Assembly: GCF_003259745.1 (NCBI RefSeq)
Contig: NZ_QLMC01000003.1
Coordinates: forward strand, 62,001 to 126,000
Length of the DNA: 64,000 nt
Direction of reading: 5' to 3'
From: Larkinella arboricola
GTDB lineage: Bacteria > Bacteroidota > Bacteroidia > Cytophagales > Spirosomataceae
Shown here: one piece after another, positions 37,265-45,218 of the stretch
Numbering within the stretch: position 1 is the stretch's first letter
Layout: each line of letters opens with the position of its first letter
Made by a program: the position numbers and the translations under genes
Notes under the pieces: model-generated
The model's database searches: none
The model's input: only the letters and a program-made list of their open reading frames with translations
What the model was told of the DNA's origin: nothing

Positions 37265-40200
37265 TTAGAAACCAACGTTTAAGCCAAAAAGTAGCGTCTT
37301 GGCAGCCGGGTAGCTGGCGTAGTCGAAGCCCTGACTGCGGCTATCCTGCCCAAAACGGTTTACCTCGGGATCAAAACCGGAGTAGCTGGTCCAGGTCAGG
37401 AAATTCTGGGCCGTTACATACAGCCGCACCGACTGGATTTTCAGGCTTTGCAATACCGGATTGGGCAGGTTGTACGCCAGTTGCAGATTCTTCAGGCGGA
37501 GGTACGATCCATCTTCAATCTGCCGGGTTGAAATCCGGTTGGCCGGACGCACCGTCGAAGCCCGTGGAATATCGGTATTGGTGTTGGTCGGCGTCCAGCG
37601 GTTGAGCATGTCGCGGTCCTGATTGGTGGTGCCGTTCAGGTATTCGAGCTCAAACCGGTTGGCATTCAGGATGTCATTTCCGTAAACGCCCTGAAAAAAG
37701 GCCGTCAGTTCAAAACCTTTGTAAGCGAACGTGTTGCTGATACCGCCAATAAACTTGGGCTGCGCCCGTCCGATAATGGCCCGGTCATTATCGTCGATTT
37801 TCTTATCACCGTTCAGATCCAGATACCGGCGGTCGCCGGGTTTGCGGGCCTGAGGGTCGCTCAGAGCTGCCAGTTCGTCGGTTGTCTGGTAGAGGCCGTT
37901 GGTGACATAGCCGTAGAACGACCCCAGTGGTTCGCCCACGCGGATAATGCCCGAATTGATGTTCTGTCCAATGTTGGCCACACTCCCGGCAAAAATCTGG
38001 GAGACGCCCCCAATGTCGAGCACTTTGTTGCGGTTGAGCGCAAAGTTGATGTCGGTATTCCAGCGAAACGCGCCGTCGATGTTGCGCGATGACACGCTCA
38101 GCTCAATGCCTTTATTCTGTACTTTCCCCAGGTTTTTAATGGCGCTCGAATACCCCGATGTGCTCGGGATGGTCACGTTCAGCAGCAGGTCGCGGGTGCG
38201 TTTGAGGTAAGCATCGGCGGTCAGCGTAATGCGGTCATTCAGGAAGCCCACGTCAACGCCAATGTCAGCCTGCGTGGTTGTTTCCCAGGATAAATCCGGA
38301 TTGGCAATCTGGTTTGGTCCCAGACCGGTTGAAACCGTACCCCCGAAAACGTAATTCTGCGTACCGAGCAGCGAGTACGCCGGGTAGTTGCCGATGCCGT
38401 CCTGGTTTCCGGTCATGCCATACGTCGCCCGCACTTTCAGATCACTCAATACCCGGACATCTTTCATAAACGATTCTTCCGAAATCCGCCAGGCGAGGGC
38501 CGCCGAAGGAAAATAACCGTACCGCTTATTGGACCCGAAGCGCGAAGACCCATCGGCGCGGAACGAAGCCGTCAGCAGGTATCTCTCTTTATAACCGTAG
38601 TTGACCCGCGCCAGATACGATTGCAGCCCCCAGGTACCGACACCGGATTCGGGCGTTAGCGGCACCGAACCCGACGCCAGGTTGCTCGACCCCAGGTTGT
38701 CGTTGACGAAGTTCCGGGCCTGAGCGCGGCTGGTTTCGATTCGGCTCGCCTGCTGCGTAAAGCCTAGCAGGGCCGTTAGGTTATGGTCCGACCCGAAGCT
38801 GCGAGTGTAGGTCAGCAGGTTTTCATTCAGCCAGGTAAGGGCCTGTGAATTGTAGATGCCGGCACTTCCGCCCTGCGCCAGTCCACTGGAGACGGAGCGG
38901 GGCAGGTACGAATCCTGCTTTTGCAGCACGCCGTCCATACCGAGCGAAATGCGCAGATCCAACCCCGGAATGATCTGGTACTCCCCGAAAACATTTCCGA
39001 AAACCCGGTAGGCCGTATTGCGGTTTTTGCTGTCCCGGGCCAGCGCAACCGGGTTATCCGCCGTAAACGTGAGGGCAGGATCGGTCATCAGGTAGGCCCC
39101 GCTGGCGGCACGAACGGGCAGAATGGGCGGAAATTGCAGAGCCGCCATCGTTACCAGGCCCGCACTGCCCAGATCACCGTCGGTACGCGACTGGTTCGTC
39201 ACGGTTCGGTTGACAGTCAGGCTGTTGCCGATTTTTATTTTATTGGTCAGCTTCCGATCCAGGTTCACCCGCAGCGAATACCGGTCAAAATCGGAGTTAA
39301 CGACAATACCGTTCTGCTTGAAATACCCCCCGCTGATGGCATACTGGGTCTTTTCGTCGCCCCCGCTGATGGATAGCTGGTAATTCTGGATCGGGGCCTG
39401 CCGAAAGATTTCGTCCTGCCAGTCGGTTCCTTCGCCAAAGGCGTCAATCTGGGCCGGGGTATACACCGCCGGTCGCCCCTCGTTGGTGTTGGCGTCGTTG
39501 ACAAACTGGGCATACTCGCGCGCGTTCAATACCGGGTACTTCCGGCGGACGTTCTGAACACCGTAGTAGGTTTCCAGGCTAATGGTCGATTTGCCCGCTT
39601 TCCCGCGTTTGGTCGTAATGATCACAACACCGTTGGCCCCCCGCGATCCGTAAATTGCCGTGGAAGAAGCATCTTTCAGGACGGAGATGGACTCAATATC
39701 GCTCGGATTCAGCGTACTCAGCACATTGAAGCTCGAACCGCTCCCTGCGCCGTCATTTTTAAACGGAATCCCGTCAATTACGTAAAGCGGTTCATTATCG
39801 CCCTGAATGGAATTGCCGCCCCGGATGCGGATGCTTGTGCTGCCGCCGGGTGCGCCGGAGTTCTGCGTAATCTGCACCCCGGCAGCCCGGCCCTGAAGGG
39901 CCTGATCGAGTGACGTAACGGCCACTTTACGGATTTCTTCCACCGGCACACTCGCTACCGCGCCGGTCAGGTCACTCTTTTTCACCTGACCATACCCCAC
40001 CACCACCACTTCGTTCAGGGATTTGGTATCGGGCGCCAACTGAACATTGATGATGGAACGGGCTCTAACAATCTGCTCCTGACTCACGTAGCCCACAAAA
40101 CTAAAAACCAGCGTTGTTTCGTCGTTGGGAACGTTGATCCGGTAACTCCCCTGGGCATCGGTCGTGGTGCCCCGCGTAGTGCCTTGAATAACGACACTAA

Positions 40201-40723
40201 CGCCCGGCAGCCCTTCGCCCGTTTCGCTGGTTACGGTGCCGGTAATGGTTTTATCGACGGCCTGCTGCGCAAACGTGTTCAGACTTTGCAGGGGCGTCAG
40301 GGAAGACAGTTCCAGACGGTCGGCTGCGGGTACGCTGGCCGATGAAGACTCGTCAAAACCGATTTTGGAACCACTCTTTGCCGGAAAAATAACGTAGGCA
40401 TCCCGACCGACTTTCTTATACCGCAAGCCAACGGGCTGCAAAAGCCGGAGCAGACTGCGTTCGAGGGAGCCTTTCGTATTCAACTGATCGGCGGGAATAC
40501 TGATGCCTTCCAGCAATTTCTCCTCAAAAAGAAGATCAATGCGGTGCTGCTTTTTGAGCTCCATCAGTGCTTCCCGAAGGCTCAATATCCGGGGTTGCTG
40601 TTTCTCCACCGTTCGCTGCGAGAAAGGATGATGGGCCAGCAATTGCGCCGAGGATGGGCCAGGTATCGACAGCCCCCAGGCGATTCCGGCCACCAGAACT
40701 GGTAACTGTAAGGGTTTTATCAT
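37265..40723 (-). CDS. SusC-like TonB-dependent transporter with N-terminal STN signalling domain
   Basis: The 1152-residue outer-membrane protein has a signal peptide (about 1-26), an STN domain (about 48-113: LSLREALMELKKQHRIDLLFEE ... DAYVIFP), a carboxypeptidase-regulatory-like domain (about 159-232: TGTVTSETGEGLPGVSVVIQG), and a TonB-box-like segment SLNEVVVVGYG at 235-244. The plug domain (about 250-375) and a long beta-barrel ending in LLFGLNVGF follow. The STN domain is the piece that touches a FecR anti-sigma factor, and such a gene is directly upstream. The transporter is therefore expected both to import the ligand and to report its presence. Confidence 0.95.
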   Translation of the reverse strand: MIKPLQLPVLVAGIAWGLSIPGPSSAQLLAHHPFSQRTVEKQQPRILSLREALMELKKQHRIDLLFEEKLLEGISIPADQLNTKGSLERSLLRLLQPVGLRYKKVGRDAYVIFPAKSGSKIGFDESSSASVPAADRLELSSLTPLQSLNTFAQQAVDKTITGTVTSETGEGLPGVSVVIQGTTRGTTTDAQGSYRINVPNDETTLVFSFVGYVSQEQIVRARSIINVQLAPDTKSLNEVVVVGYGQVKKSDLTGAVASVPVEEIRKVAVTSLDQALQGRAAGVQITQNSGAPGGSTSIRIRGGNSIQGDNEPLYVIDGIPFKNDGAGSGSSFNVLSTLNPSDIESISVLKDASSTAIYGSRGANGVVIITTKRGKAGKSTISLETYYGVQNVRRKYPVLNAREYAQFVNDANTNEGRPAVYTPAQIDAFGEGTDWQDEIFRQAPIQNYQLSISGGDEKTQYAISGGYFKQNGIVVNSDFDRYSLRVNLDRKLTNKIKIGNSLTVNRTVTNQSRTDGDLGSAGLVTMAALQFPPILPVRAASGAYLMTDPALTFTADNPVALARDSKNRNTAYRVFGNVFGEYQIIPGLDLRISLGMDGVLQKQDSYLPRSVSSGLAQGGSAGIYNSQALTWLNENLLTYTRSFGSDHNLTALLGFTQQASRIETSRAQARNFVNDNLGSSNLASGSVPLTPESGVGTWGLQSYLARVNYGYKERYLLTASFRADGSSRFGSNKRYGYFPSAALAWRISEESFMKDVRVLSDLKVRATYGMTGNQDGIGNYPAYSLLGTQNYVFGGTVSTGLGPNQIANPDLSWETTTQADIGVDVGFLNDRITLTADAYLKRTRDLLLNVTIPSTSGYSSAIKNLGKVQNKGIELSVSSRNIDGAFRWNTDINFALNRNKVLDIGGVSQIFAGSVANIGQNINSGIIRVGEPLGSFYGYVTNGLYQTTDELAALSDPQARKPGDRRYLDLNGDKKIDDNDRAIIGRAQPKFIGGISNTFAYKGFELTAFFQGVYGNDILNANRFELEYLNGTTNQDRDMLNRWTPTNTNTDIPRASTVRPANRISTRQIEDGSYLRLKNLQLAYNLPNPVLQSLKIQSVRLYVTAQNFLTWTSYSGFDPEVNRFGQDSRSQGFDYASYPAAKTLLFGLNVGF

Positions 40724-40750
40724 AGGGAATGAGACAAAGGTATAAGCGGA

Positions 40751-41764
40751 TTATTGGGAAGAAATGAGTTCGTAGGTATCCGGGGCGTCCTCCCCGTACC
40801 GGACCTTCATGTTGAGCATATCGCACAGAATGGGCAGAATTTCGTCGGCGGTCCGGGCTCTGAAGGTACCGCCCAGTGTGCGCTGCGCCAGGATACTGTC
40901 CCGAATGACAAACCGTACGCCAAACCGCTCGGTAAGCTGGTTGGCCACTTCCAACATGGCGGTATTTTTAAAAATAAACCGGTGGTCTTTCCAGGCACCG
41001 TGCTGACTGACCGGCTGGCGGTGGTGGAGCGTCAACCGGCCCTGTTGCGAGAGATTGACAATATCCCCCGGCCTGATCACCAGCGGGGGATCCGTCTGGT
41101 CTTTCAGGCGAATCTGCACCTTTCCTTTGTTGAGAACGACCTTACTGCCCCGGTTGCGGCTGTAGACAATAAATTCGGTGCCCAACACCTGAACCTCCAG
41201 GTTATCGGGCGTATACACCACAAACCGCCGATGGTCTTTTGTGTGCTTTACCGAAAATTCGGCTTCCCCGCTCAGCCAGGCCCGCCGATCGGTCTGGTAC
41301 AGGTCAAAACGCGGTATTTTCAGGGTGGTGTTTGCATTCAGGACCACTCGGCTTTCGTCCGGAAGGGTAAACGTGCGGACCTCACCGTAGGAGGTTTTAT
41401 AGTGCCGATACAACAACTCCTCCTTAAAAAACAAAGCCGTTCCGCTGCTTATCAGAAGGAGTACGGAAGCCGCCAGACTCCAGAAAAACCACCGGTTCTT
41501 CACCGGTTTCCAGGCAGACACTTCATCCGAGAAAGGAGTTTGAGGATTTTCAGGTCCTTGACGCTGCTGTAACGATTTACGGTAAGCGGTTTCCTGATCG
41601 GGAAAAAACTGCGGATTGTCCCGTTCCCATTCCTCCAGCCATTGAAAGTAGAGTTCCTGATTTTCCGGCACTTCCAGCCATTCCTGAACCAGACTTTTCT
41701 GCAATGGCGAAGCTTTTCCTTCAAAGACATTGATGATAGTCTGCCTCGATAATGTTGGTTTCAT
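40751..41764 (-). CDS. FecR-family anti-sigma factor
   Basis: The protein is 337 residues. A cytoplasmic N-terminal part (1-90) probably holds the sigma factor. One transmembrane helix lies at about 93-113 (WSLAASVLLLISSGTALFF). The periplasmic FecR domain carries GEVRTFTLPDESRVVLNANTTL and VEVLGTEF-like sequence (VQVLGTEFIVYS). The C-terminal domain (NTAMLEVANQLTERFGVRFVIRD) resembles the STN partner. It overlaps the sigma gene by 4 bases and precedes susC by 27 bases, so the order is sigma, anti-sigma, transducer, as in FecI-FecR-FecA systems. Confidence 0.93.
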   Translation of the reverse strand: MKPTLSRQTIINVFEGKASPLQKSLVQEWLEVPENQELYFQWLEEWERDNPQFFPDQETAYRKSLQQRQGPENPQTPFSDEVSAWKPVKNRWFFWSLAASVLLLISSGTALFFKEELLYRHYKTSYGEVRTFTLPDESRVVLNANTTLKIPRFDLYQTDRRAWLSGEAEFSVKHTKDHRRFVVYTPDNLEVQVLGTEFIVYSRNRGSKVVLNKGKVQIRLKDQTDPPLVIRPGDIVNLSQQGRLTLHHRQPVSQHGAWKDHRFIFKNTAMLEVANQLTERFGVRFVIRDSILAQRTLGGTFRARTADEILPILCDMLNMKVRYGEDAPDTYELISSQ

Positions 41765-42495
41765 ACGTTGAGAAAGATCGCTGACGGTATGAGTTGAAAA
41801 AGTAGTGTTAGTTTTTGCTCAATTGCCCACAAACTGACGCACGCCAGCACGGACAATAACCCGTGTTCCTGCAAAACCCGCCGTAAAATTGTTAGAACTT
41901 TCGTGATATGCCCTTCCACGGTTTTGATGGAGAGTTGTAATTCCTGGGCAATCATGCCGTTCTTTTTCCCTTCAAACCGGCTCATCATAAAGACCTTCTG
42001 GCTCTGGGGCGGTAAGGAGCGGACGATTTCCTCAATTTTTAACGCTAATTCGTTGTATTGCAGCAGTTGCTGCGGGGTATTGACGGTATCCGGTTCCAGG
42101 CGATCGTCGGTGATGGCTTCGTGGCCCAGTTCGGAGCGCAAATGGGCAAAGGCGGCATGCCGAACGGAGGTAAACAGGTAGGCCCGGTACGAAGTCGTTA
42201 CAGATCGGTACAACTGCTTTTGCCAGAACTGGGCAAAAATATCAACAACCAGATCCTCAGCCACTTCCCTGGAATACACAAACCGAACTGCGTGGCTGCA
42301 CAGGGGATGATAATACCGTTTGAATAAGAGTTGATAGCCCGTTTCAGGATTTTCTTCAAAAGCCTTTCGGATGAATAATTCAGCATCTACAGGAACGGGT
42401 TTATTCTCTTCCACCTCCTGCCTCACCGGATGAGCGGGTAAGCCTTTATTGTTGAAAAGCTGGAAGGCATCTTCCGAGTTAACCGAACGATTCAT
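41761..42495 (-). CDS. ECF-type RNA polymerase sigma-70 factor
   Basis: This is a 244-residue sigma factor. Region 2 is around YQLLFKRYYHPLCSHAVRFVYSREVAEDLVVDIFAQFW. Region 4 is LPPQSQKVFMMSRFEGKKNGMIAQELQLSIKTVEGHI. It is longer than the usual ~190 residues because of about 45 extra residues at the N-terminus. The end (LLSVLACVSLWAIEQKLTLLFQLI) is strongly hydrophobic, a trait seen in several Bacteroidota FecI-like factors. It is expected to direct transcription of the SusCD row when the FecR block is lifted. The stop overlaps the fecR start (ATGA). Confidence 0.93.
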   Translation of the reverse strand: MNRSVNSEDAFQLFNNKGLPAHPVRQEVEENKPVPVDAELFIRKAFEENPETGYQLLFKRYYHPLCSHAVRFVYSREVAEDLVVDIFAQFWQKQLYRSVTTSYRAYLFTSVRHAAFAHLRSELGHEAITDDRLEPDTVNTPQQLLQYNELALKIEEIVRSLPPQSQKVFMMSRFEGKKNGMIAQELQLSIKTVEGHITKVLTILRRVLQEHGLLSVLACVSLWAIEQKLTLLFQLIPSAIFLNV

Positions 42496-42985
42496 AGGGG
42501 CTTAAAAACAGTCTTTTCATTAAAGAGTATTTTTTGCGGGAATACCCTTGCCCTAACCAATAAATTTTTACCATTCAATCTGGAAATAGTACCGAAGACA
42601 AGAGACAGGTAGGCCGGTAAATGAAGGAAATCTGACTACGTTGTGTTTAAATTTAGCCGCACAAGTGGCGACGTACCTCCACACTTTGCCTAGTTGTATT
42701 CACGAAGCAAAAAGATAAACCACTGTAAATAAACACTATAAACAAAATCATTAAAACTGGCACAATTTCAGCCACTAAGGAAGTAAACTTTACTTTCAGG
42801 TGTTCGCTACAGTATAGTAGCCTAACGATAAATCCAGTATTTTCAACTCAACGTTATGACAGTCCGAATTCCAACCAAAGAGTTGGAATTCGGACTTTTT
42901 TATTCGCACTTCCGGCGTAGTACCTAAGGCTATAAAACGCTTTTCAGTTGCCGAAACGGTCTGCAAACCGTACGGCAACGGCCCT
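42496..42985. other. long intergenic region with an orphan plus-strand terminator
   Basis: These 490 bases lie upstream of the sigma factor and downstream of the 150-residue gene, both on the minus strand. No protein-like frame is present. The left part is AT-rich and should hold the promoter of the sigma operon, which I could not define. A strong terminator pointing rightwards lies at 42861-42902 with no plus-strand gene before it. Confidence 0.5.
42861..42902 (+). terminator. strong intrinsic terminator, no gene upstream on this strand
   Basis: A 15-bp perfect stem (AGTCCGAATTCCAAC, 42861-42875, with 42882-42896) and a 6-base loop are followed by a run of Ts on the plus strand only. It may end a small RNA made from about 42700-42900. 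Confidence 0.8.
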
Positions 42986-43438
42986 TTAGTCGTCGACCTC
43001 GTCCTCGGTACCCATGCGAGGTGTCACCCGCTCCGATACCAGTTCGAAGCCAGATAGGCCCCCGCCGAATTCGTAGGGCTGAATCGTAAAATCATACTGC
43101 TGATTTTCAAAGTCAAGCCCGATTTTTTGCAGTACTCCTTTCAATTGGATGGAATAGCTCCGGCCAGTTTTAGCCAGTTCAAACGCTTCGGGGTCGCCTT
43201 CCTGCGTTGGGAACAGATACAGCGCCTTAACGCCCTTCCGGCGGTTTACCGTACCAACTTTATAGTACGGTTTGGACGGATCAATCTGGAGTCCTTCCAT
43301 CAGTTTTTGAGGAAATGCCAGGCGCCCGGTTTTGGTAACGGTAGTCGTAAACGCAGGTGGTTTAGGGGTTGCTTTAGGAGTTTTCTCCTGGTTTTCCTGA
43401 GGGGAAAAGAAACGGATTTTGTCAGCTTTTACTTTCAT
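42986..43438 (-). CDS. hypothetical protein, 150 residues
   Basis: This is a soluble protein without a signal peptide. The N-terminal 35 residues are rich in Lys, Pro and Thr and look flexible. The core starts with VTKTGRLAFPQKLMEGLQIDPSKPYYKVGTV, continues with KALYLFPTQEGD and ends in a long acidic tail (TEDEVDD). The TGRLxxP...L-strand pattern is faintly like the AbrB/SpoVT swapped-hairpin fold, but the match is too weak to name. It is a single gene downstream of the tRNA region and probably has its own transcript. The function is unknown. Confidence 0.65.
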   Translation of the reverse strand: MKVKADKIRFFSPQENQEKTPKATPKPPAFTTTVTKTGRLAFPQKLMEGLQIDPSKPYYKVGTVNRRKGVKALYLFPTQEGDPEAFELAKTGRSYSIQLKGVLQKIGLDFENQQYDFTIQPYEFGGGLSGFELVSERVTPRMGTEDEVDD

Positions 43439-43872
43439 GGGGCTAGTTAAAATAACTTACTATTTGGCGGAGATAATTTATTATTCGGCAAAGTAAGCAA
43501 GCCATCTATAAAGTCAAGAAGAAAAGCTTATCTTTTTCTACGAAGAGAATCAGTCAGTTGCGATTTGTCGGCTGATGATCGACGCGCGCTACAGCCTATT
43601 CAGAACCAGACCCGAATCCGCCCGTTGTTTATCTATGCCTAAAACTGGCTTCTAAGCCCGTACTACAACTAGCAGACCGCATGATTCGGAGAATACATCC
43701 GGTGGAAATGAAATCCGGAACGACCGGATTTGATAACGGGTCTTTACGTGAAGAAACGGAGCGATCCAATGATTCAGTTACGAAGAAATCATTGCGCAGG
43801 ATAAAACGGTTCCGTAGAATCTACCCGATCCAGCCGAATACGCAAAAAGCATTTGTTTCACCCTTTAAAACG
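43439..43872. other. intergenic region without a supported gene
   Basis: The region is AT-rich at its left end, with a small 8-bp hairpin (AAATCCGG/CCGGATTT, 43711-43731). A 70-codon plus-strand frame (43681-43893) runs into the tRNA terminator and is basic and low in hydrophobic residues, so it is not called. Confidence 0.5.
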
Positions 43873-43912
43873 AAAAAAGTCATAAGCCACTGAAAAACAG
43901 CAACCTATGACT
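43873..43912 (-). terminator. terminator of tRNA-Leu
   Basis: On the minus strand AGTCATA (43906-43912) pairs with TATGACT (43878-43884), with further pairing inside around a T-rich loop. A run of six Ts follows (43873-43878). It begins 10 bases after the mature tRNA end. Confidence 0.75.
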
Positions 43913-43921
43913 CTTCACAAG

Positions 43922-44007
43922 TACCGGGAACGGGAATCGAACCCGTACGGACATTACTGCCCACAGGATTTTAAGTCCTGCGCGTCTACCTATTCCGCCA
44001 TCCCGGC
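43922..44007 (-). tRNA. tRNA-Leu (anticodon UAA)
   Basis: This is an 86-nt class II tRNA. The acceptor stem GCCGGGA pairs with TCCCGGT (one G-U), the anticodon arm is CAGGA-CTTAAAA-TCCTG, a long variable arm follows, and the T arm is CGGGTTCGATTCCCG. The discriminator is A, as expected for Leu, and CCA is not encoded. Confidence 0.95.
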
Positions 44008-44026
44008 GCGGGAATACCGCATTTAC

Positions 44027-44052
44027 AAAAAAAGCACCCCGAAGGTGCTTTT
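44027..44052 (-). terminator. terminator between the two tRNA genes
   Basis: On the minus strand AAAAGCACC, a 5-base loop, GGTGCTTTT and more Ts form an intrinsic terminator directly after tRNA-Gly, only 20 bases before tRNA-Leu. Confidence 0.85.
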
Positions 44053-44053
44053 G

Positions 44054-44126
44054 AGCGAAAGACGGGGTTCGAACCCGCGACCTCGACCTTGGCAAGGTCG
44101 CGCTCTACCAGCTGAGCTACTTTCGC
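44054..44126 (-). tRNA. tRNA-Gly (anticodon GCC)
   Basis: This is a 73-nt tRNA with acceptor stem GCGAAAG/CTTTCGC, D arm GTAGCTCAGCTGGTAGAGC, anticodon loop TTGCCAA on a CGACC/GGTCG stem, and T arm CGGGTTCGAACCCCG. The discriminator is T and CCA is not encoded. Confidence 0.95.
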
Positions 44127-44158
44127 GTTTCACGCCGTTACCGGCCGTTTTGTGGATG

Positions 44159-44188
44159 CAAATATAAGGGGTCTACCTTTTTTGGCAA
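44159..44188 (-). promoter_or_regulatory. promoter of tRNA-Gly
   Basis: On the minus strand TTG (44186-44188), a 19-base spacer and TATATTTG (44159-44166) match the Bacteroidota consensus fully. The -7 box ends 32 bases before the mature tRNA 5' end. Confidence 0.8.
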
Positions 44189-44243
44189 GCACTTTTCTGA
44201 AAAAATTTTCAATTTATTGCCAACCACAGCAGTTCTATTCTGA

Positions 44244-45122
44244 TTATGAACCGGTTAAAATCAGTAAAAAAAGAAAGAAAAAATTCAGCCCTGTGCCCGA
44301 CAGCAGCGTCATCGTCATCGCCGACCGAAAATCTGCCTGCCTCACATCCCGATTTACCCGCCAATACCAGAGCAGAAAATAAACAACACCCGGCAACAGA
44401 CAAACCGGCAACAGCCAGAACAGGGCCGCTCCTCTGAAATACTGGTAAAACCCCACCAACGATACCGCAAACCAGAACACGGCGTTCAGAAACGTGCCCC
44501 GAACCCCCAGCAACCGGCTCATGGTCAGATCACCCCGGCGGCTGTCTTCTTCGTGCTGATAAATCTGGGTAATGGGATAAACCGCCAGCAGATTCATCGT
44601 ACACAGCAGAGCCGCCAGCAACGGCTGAGGTTTCATCAATTCCGCAATCGGCAACCGGTCAATAGCCTGAAGCGTCATCAGGTACGTAAACCCGCCCTGA
44701 AACAAACTGACAATCAGCCAGCTCATAACCGGATACTTTTTCAGCCGAATCGCCGGGTGACTGTATGCTTTCGAAATAAAACCGTAAATGAGCAGATACG
44801 CGACAAACGGCCAGCCCACCCAGATCCCGAGCAGTAACGCCAGCAAGTCGAGCGCCCAGGCGACGTAAAAAAGCGTTTTATCGACCGGTGGGGGCGTTTC
44901 CAGAATACCAATGCTGCCTTCGTCTTTATCAAAATAACTATTGTAGGCATTACTGGCCGGATACAGCAGCAAATGAATGACCACCCAGACCACCGCCACC
45001 CGAATCCAGTCGAGCGTTCCCAGCCGAAGCGCGTCCGATTGCGATAGCGCAAACAGAAAAACCGGCAGGAGAAAAAATGAAAACGGCACCCGCAAATGGA
45101 GCCAGACAGTCCGGAAGGTCAT
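44244..45122 (-). CDS. UbiA-family prenyltransferase
   Basis: This is a 292-residue membrane enzyme with about eight or nine helices. The first prenyl-diphosphate motif is NSYFDKDEG (Asn61, Asp65, Asp67) and the second is around YQHEEDSRRGDLT. UbiA enzymes transfer an isoprenoid chain to an aromatic or other acceptor, as in quinone, haem A or carotenoid-side-chain synthesis. This one is not close to MenA, UbiA or CtaB in its acceptor-side residues. It is divergent from a type III polyketide synthase gene with only 96 bases between, so prenylation of that enzyme's aromatic product is a reasonable guess. Confidence 0.85.
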   Translation of the reverse strand: MTFRTVWLHLRVPFSFFLLPVFLFALSQSDALRLGTLDWIRVAVVWVVIHLLLYPASNAYNSYFDKDEGSIGILETPPPVDKTLFYVAWALDLLALLLGIWVGWPFVAYLLIYGFISKAYSHPAIRLKKYPVMSWLIVSLFQGGFTYLMTLQAIDRLPIAELMKPQPLLAALLCTMNLLAVYPITQIYQHEEDSRRGDLTMSRLLGVRGTFLNAVFWFAVSLVGFYQYFRGAALFWLLPVCLLPGVVYFLLWYWRVNRDVRQADFRSAMTMTLLSGTGLNFFFLFLLILTGS

Positions 45123-45218
45123 ACAAATTATTGAAAGTCTAACATTAATGAGAAGCGCTGGTTATAGCAAGGAATATGGGAAGAACCGGACTGAGCCGGC
45201 AACAAGGACCTGGACTAC

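Noticed and set aside
42796-42978. 60-codon minus-strand frame in the sigma-factor intergenic region
   Set aside because: It overlaps the strong hairpin and lacks protein-like composition.
43681-43893. 70-codon plus-strand frame between the 150-residue gene and tRNA-Leu
   Set aside because: Its composition is unlike a protein and it runs through the tRNA terminator.
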